DNA of 7,432 nucleotides from Oscillospiraceae bacterium (lineage in GTDB: Bacteria > Bacillota_A > Clostridia > Oscillospirales > Ruminococcaceae). Below, one piece after another: positions 5,133 to 7,432 of the stretch (position 1 is its first letter; every line of letters starts with the position of its first letter). The translations under genes and the position numbers were made by a program. The notes under the pieces were generated by a model. The model was not told the origin of the DNA, searched no databases, and saw only the letters and a program-made list of their open reading frames with translations. The stretch spans positions 1 to 7,432 of the forward strand of contig JAFSHE010000346.1 in the NCBI GenBank assembly GCA_017440445.1, given 5' to 3'.

Positions 5133-6068
5133 ATGGATAAGGTTGTCGCATTTTTCAAAAACGTATGGCTTAAAAGGGGCGTTGCCCTGATATGCTGGTC
5201 ATACACTGCACTTCTTGCGTGGATAGCGTGGCTCAGCTTCGCATACTTCTTCGAGTTTGAAAACGCGACCTCCCTGTTCGTACTCTACGTATTCGTCAAT
5301 GTTGCGGCACTCGGACTGATGATCTATACAAGACGTCAGGTGTTTACCATGATAAACTGCATGATAATGCCGCCGATAGTATTTATAATAGTAATATTCG
5401 GTTTCGGAAACTGGTACCTTATCCTGCCACCGCTGTGCGTTGTGGTTGCGATGTTCTTCATCAATGCCGCTAACGAAACTCTTAAAACAGTGCTTGGCAC
5501 CATGTATCTGCTGCTTTATGTTATCGGTGTTGCGGGATATATGGCGGTCAATATGCTGATGGGTACCCTCACCTTTACAGGTGTTGATCTTACACTGCGT
5601 GATACGGGGTTTGAGAAGCTTTCTCCCTCAGGCGAGTACAGGATAGTCCGTTATATAGACAAGCCCTCGGGCGACCGCAGGACCGCTATGTACTATATTG
5701 AAGCCACTGAGGACGATCAGGAGATCCCCTTCGGTCTGTGCAAGAGAGTATTCGGCTGTCAGCATGCGCTGTCACAGCAGTATACGGGACAGGCTGACGA
5801 CCCTATCGACTGGGTAAAGGGCAAGGTAGACGGCAAGGAAGTTGAGATGATCAGCGTAGAGGGAAGTCTGAGAGAAAACCCCTACACGAAGAAGCCTGTC
5901 GAGGAATCAGATGAGGACAAGGACCTTGTATCTGTTCCCGCATTCGGGGATGACGACAGCTCCTCCGTAAGTGAGGGTGCAGACGATGAAAGCTCTGCTG
6001 ACACATCCGATGATGGCGCTGATGCGGAGAACCCCGCAGAGGACGGCGACAGCCCTGAGGCTGCATAA
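5133..6068 (+). CDS. Five-helix membrane protein with extracytoplasmic C-terminal domain and acidic tail, function unknown
   Basis: Hydrophobic helices are predicted at about residues 16-40, 46-65, 72-91, 94-111 and 120-143. Positive residues near the N-terminus (KNVWLKRG) and after helix 2 (YTRRQ) place the N-terminus inside and the C-terminal half outside. Residues 150-250 look like a small beta domain: LSPSGEYRIVRYID, RTAMYYIEA, then DWVKGKVDGKEVEMISVEG. The SPSGxY strand pattern recalls DUF5412-like proteins, but this is only a pattern resemblance. Residues 255-311 are a disordered Asp/Ser/Glu-rich tail. Two Cys outside (C203, C209) could form a disulfide. The start follows a purine-rich AGAAAGGAAAG (5116-5126), 21 bases after the surface-protein stop, so the two are probably co-expressed and may act together. 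A terminator follows 13 bases after the stop. It shows no transporter or enzyme signature. Confidence 0.85.
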   Translation: MDKVVAFFKNVWLKRGVALICWSYTALLAWIAWLSFAYFFEFENATSLFVLYVFVNVAALGLMIYTRRQVFTMINCMIMPPIVFIIVIFGFGNWYLILPPLCVVVAMFFINAANETLKTVLGTMYLLLYVIGVAGYMAVNMLMGTLTFTGVDLTLRDTGFEKLSPSGEYRIVRYIDKPSGDRRTAMYYIEATEDDQEIPFGLCKRVFGCQHALSQQYTGQADDPIDWVKGKVDGKEVEMISVEGSLRENPYTKKPVEESDEDKDLVSVPAFGDDDSSSVSEGADDESSADTSDDGADAENPAEDGDSPEAA

Positions 6069-6081
6069 GAAGAACCGTTTG

Positions 6082-6117
6082 TCGGACGGCTTTGGTGATA
6101 CCGAGCCGTCCGATTTT
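6082..6117 (+). terminator. Intrinsic terminator ending the surface-protein operon
   Basis: TCGGACGGCT (6082-6091) pairs perfectly over 10 bp with AGCCGTCCGA (6104-6113). The loop can add an inner GGT/ACC stem (6094-6096 with 6100-6102). Four T follow (6114-6117). It begins 13 bases after the membrane-protein stop and separates this operon from the next gene. Confidence 0.88.
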
Positions 6118-6132
6118 AGCATTGAATAGTAA

Positions 6133-6154
6133 TTTCTGCACTTTTGTGCGGAAA
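6133..6154 (+). other. Hairpin-forming inverted repeat upstream of the TTG-start gene
   Basis: TTTCTGCAC (6133-6141) and GTGCGGAAA (6146-6154) form a 9-bp stem with one T-G wobble and a TTTT loop. No T-run follows on either strand, so it does not look like a terminator. It lies about 40 bases upstream of the next start codon and could be a binding site or a leader structure. No convincing -35/-10 pair was found between 6118 and 6180, so the promoter of the next gene is unresolved. Confidence 0.3.
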
Positions 6155-6194
6155 ATGTTGAATTTCAGGATTTTTATTGTAAAGGAGCATTAAG

Positions 6195-7432
6195 TTGGAC
6201 AGAACGCTTCATCTGGTAGGAAAGACCTCAAATGAGATGTTTATGCTGCGGTACCCGCGGTCTATGCTGAATTTCTGCGACTACGATCTTGCGTACTTCG
6301 CAGAGAATGCGATCGCAGTATGCGACGAGGCACTGCGAGAGGGCGAGCTTGACTTCGACAGGGTAACGGAGCTGCGCAATTCTCTGAAGGGTGCGCATGT
6401 CTATATCGAGCATCATATCCGCACGGTGTATGACAAGATTGTTCTTGACTGCTGGATAGACTACGTCTGCCGCAGGGACAACGTCGGCACAGGCACACTT
6501 TGGAACCGTTTCATGCCCTGTAATTCTGCCTTTGAAAAGGCAGTGTTCATGCGCCTTTGCGAGTATCGCTACAACAGGGCGATAAACGAGTGGCTCAACC
6601 TTGTACGAGTACAGGATTATGCCAGAAATAAGATAAGCTTCGTTTTCGCAGGAGAGCTTAAAAGTGCTTCTGAGGCGGCAGCACGCAGGAACTACTTCGA
6701 TCTGATGTTCAGCGTGACCGCAAGGGAGCTTGGCTGCCGTATTGAGGAGCTTGGTGTAACTAAGGTGTTCTCTATCGGACGAGTTCCGTCCTCGCCGTTT
6801 ATGTTCCCAAACATCTCAAAGGACGTGGTTAAGAACCTGCTGTCTGATTTCGACTATTCCGAGGATTATTCCGATACCGAGAATTACGGCGGACTTGCCG
6901 ACCAGATAGCCATGGATGCGTTCTCCTATATGAAAGCGGGACTTGCAGGAGAGTATAACAGCTACAATATCTCCCGCAGCGAGATGGAAAATTCCCCCGA
7001 AAAGGTATACATGCCCTGCGGACTTAAGTCCGTTATGGACCTTGAGATAGATGCGCTTATCGAAAGCGGCGGCTGGCTGGCACGCTGCAAGCGCTGCGGA
7101 AGATACTTCGTGCGTGATGCGGAGCATCCCGAGGAGTATTGCTCGCTGTTCACACCGGGCGGCAAGACCTGCCTTGAGATATACGAGCTGGAAAATCCCA
7201 GGAGCGTCATATCTCCTGCACTGGAGCGCAGTTTCCGTGAAATAACGGACGAGATGTACAGCAGAGTGGACGATACAATGAGCCTTGAGGAATACGAGGG
7301 CTGGAAGATATACCTTGACGCACTCCACGACAAGGTGGAGAAGGGCGAGATACCTGTTGAGGAGCTGGAGGATTTTATCAGCTATTCACGTTCGCTGGAT
7401 ATTTCACGCAGCAATCCTGTGCTTGAGGTGCC
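6195..7432 (+). CDS. Cys4 zinc-finger-like protein resembling DUF6076, TTG start, 3' end missing
   Basis: The frame is open from TTG 6195 to the window end, with 412 residues visible. An in-frame TAA at 6180-6182 limits the start. TTG 6195 is chosen because AAAGGAG (6181-6187) lies 7 bases upstream; the first ATG alternative is at 6237, with no comparable site. Residues 1-290 look mainly alpha-helical and carry no motif I can name. Residues 298-326 hold Cys-x2-Cys-x14-Cys-x9-Cys (RCKRCGRYFVRD...EEYCS...GGKTC), a likely zinc-binding knuckle with the CxxCGRYF...YCS style of DUF6076 or CGNR-type zinc fingers. The rest is acidic and helical. There is no signal peptide or membrane helix, so it is cytoplasmic. 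DUF6076 proteins have no established function; DNA or RNA binding is inference from the finger. The terminator upstream suggests a separate transcription unit. Confidence 0.8.
   Translation, partial: MDRTLHLVGKTSNEMFMLRYPRSMLNFCDYDLAYFAENAIAVCDEALREGELDFDRVTELRNSLKGAHVYIEHHIRTVYDKIVLDCWIDYVCRRDNVGTGTLWNRFMPCNSAFEKAVFMRLCEYRYNRAINEWLNLVRVQDYARNKISFVFAGELKSASEAAARRNYFDLMFSVTARELGCRIEELGVTKVFSIGRVPSSPFMFPNISKDVVKNLLSDFDYSEDYSDTENYGGLADQIAMDAFSYMKAGLAGEYNSYNISRSEMENSPEKVYMPCGLKSVMDLEIDALIESGGWLARCKRCGRYFVRDAEHPEEYCSLFTPGGKTCLEIYELENPRSVISPALERSFREITDEMYSRVDDTMSLEEYEGWKIYLDALHDKVEKGEIPVEELEDFISYSRSLDISRSNPVLEV

Noticed and set aside
6122..6180. TTGAAT boxes at 6122 and 6159 as a promoter for the last gene
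   Set aside because: No acceptable -10 element lies 16-18 bases downstream of either box.
6816..7328. Minus-strand open frames in the last 600 bases
   Set aside because: They lie opposite the continuous + strand frame from TTG 6195, which has a ribosome binding site and an ordered Cys4 motif.

Overview
The window suggests a Gram-positive member of the Clostridia, most likely Ruminococcus or a close Oscillospiraceae relative. The evidence is the murA-ftsQ(divIB)-ftsZ order without ftsA, a mid-range GC content with frequent ATA and AGG codons, GGAGG-type ribosome binding sites, consensus sigma-A promoters, and a surface protein with Thr-rich linkers and sandwich domains typical of fibre- and starch-degrading ruminococci. 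The genus is inferred from style; no sequence search was possible. All six clear genes lie on the + strand.

Layout. 1-1116: 3' part of murA, the first committed step of peptidoglycan precursor synthesis. 1117-1173: short gap with a possible 12-codon leader ORF and a hairpin over the next ribosome binding site. 1174-2358: ftsQ/divIB, a divisome protein with an unusually long basic N-terminal tail. A hairpin plus T-run overlaps its stop codon. 2420-2448: near-consensus extended -10 promoter driving ftsZ (2500-3636), which ends in a strong terminator (3649-3675). 3637-3869: intergenic region with a second promoter (3782-3810) and two similar TATAAAGAA-containing sites. 3870-5111 and 5133-6068: a probable two-gene operon for a secreted, C-terminally membrane-anchored protein with two predicted beta-sandwich (carbohydrate-binding-like) domains, and a five-helix membrane protein with an extracytoplasmic domain. 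It ends in a strong terminator (6082-6117). 6195-7432 (runs off the end): a protein starting at TTG with a Cys4 zinc-finger-like motif, resembling DUF6076-type proteins.

How the parts fit. MurA supplies UDP-MurNAc precursors, FtsQ/DivIB links the division site to septal wall synthesis, and FtsZ forms the Z-ring, so the first half is a cell-wall and division cluster. ftsZ appears to be its own transcription unit. The downstream pair is a cell-envelope operon of unknown function, and nothing in the sequence ties it to division beyond proximity.

The points most worth a second look are the divergent FtsZ (no recognisable IPxFLR tail, very short linker, altered NITGG region), the uncharacterised surface-protein/membrane-protein pair with its repeated candidate regulatory site, and the Cys4 protein at the end. 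I saw no CRISPR array, insertion sequence, tRNA or rRNA.
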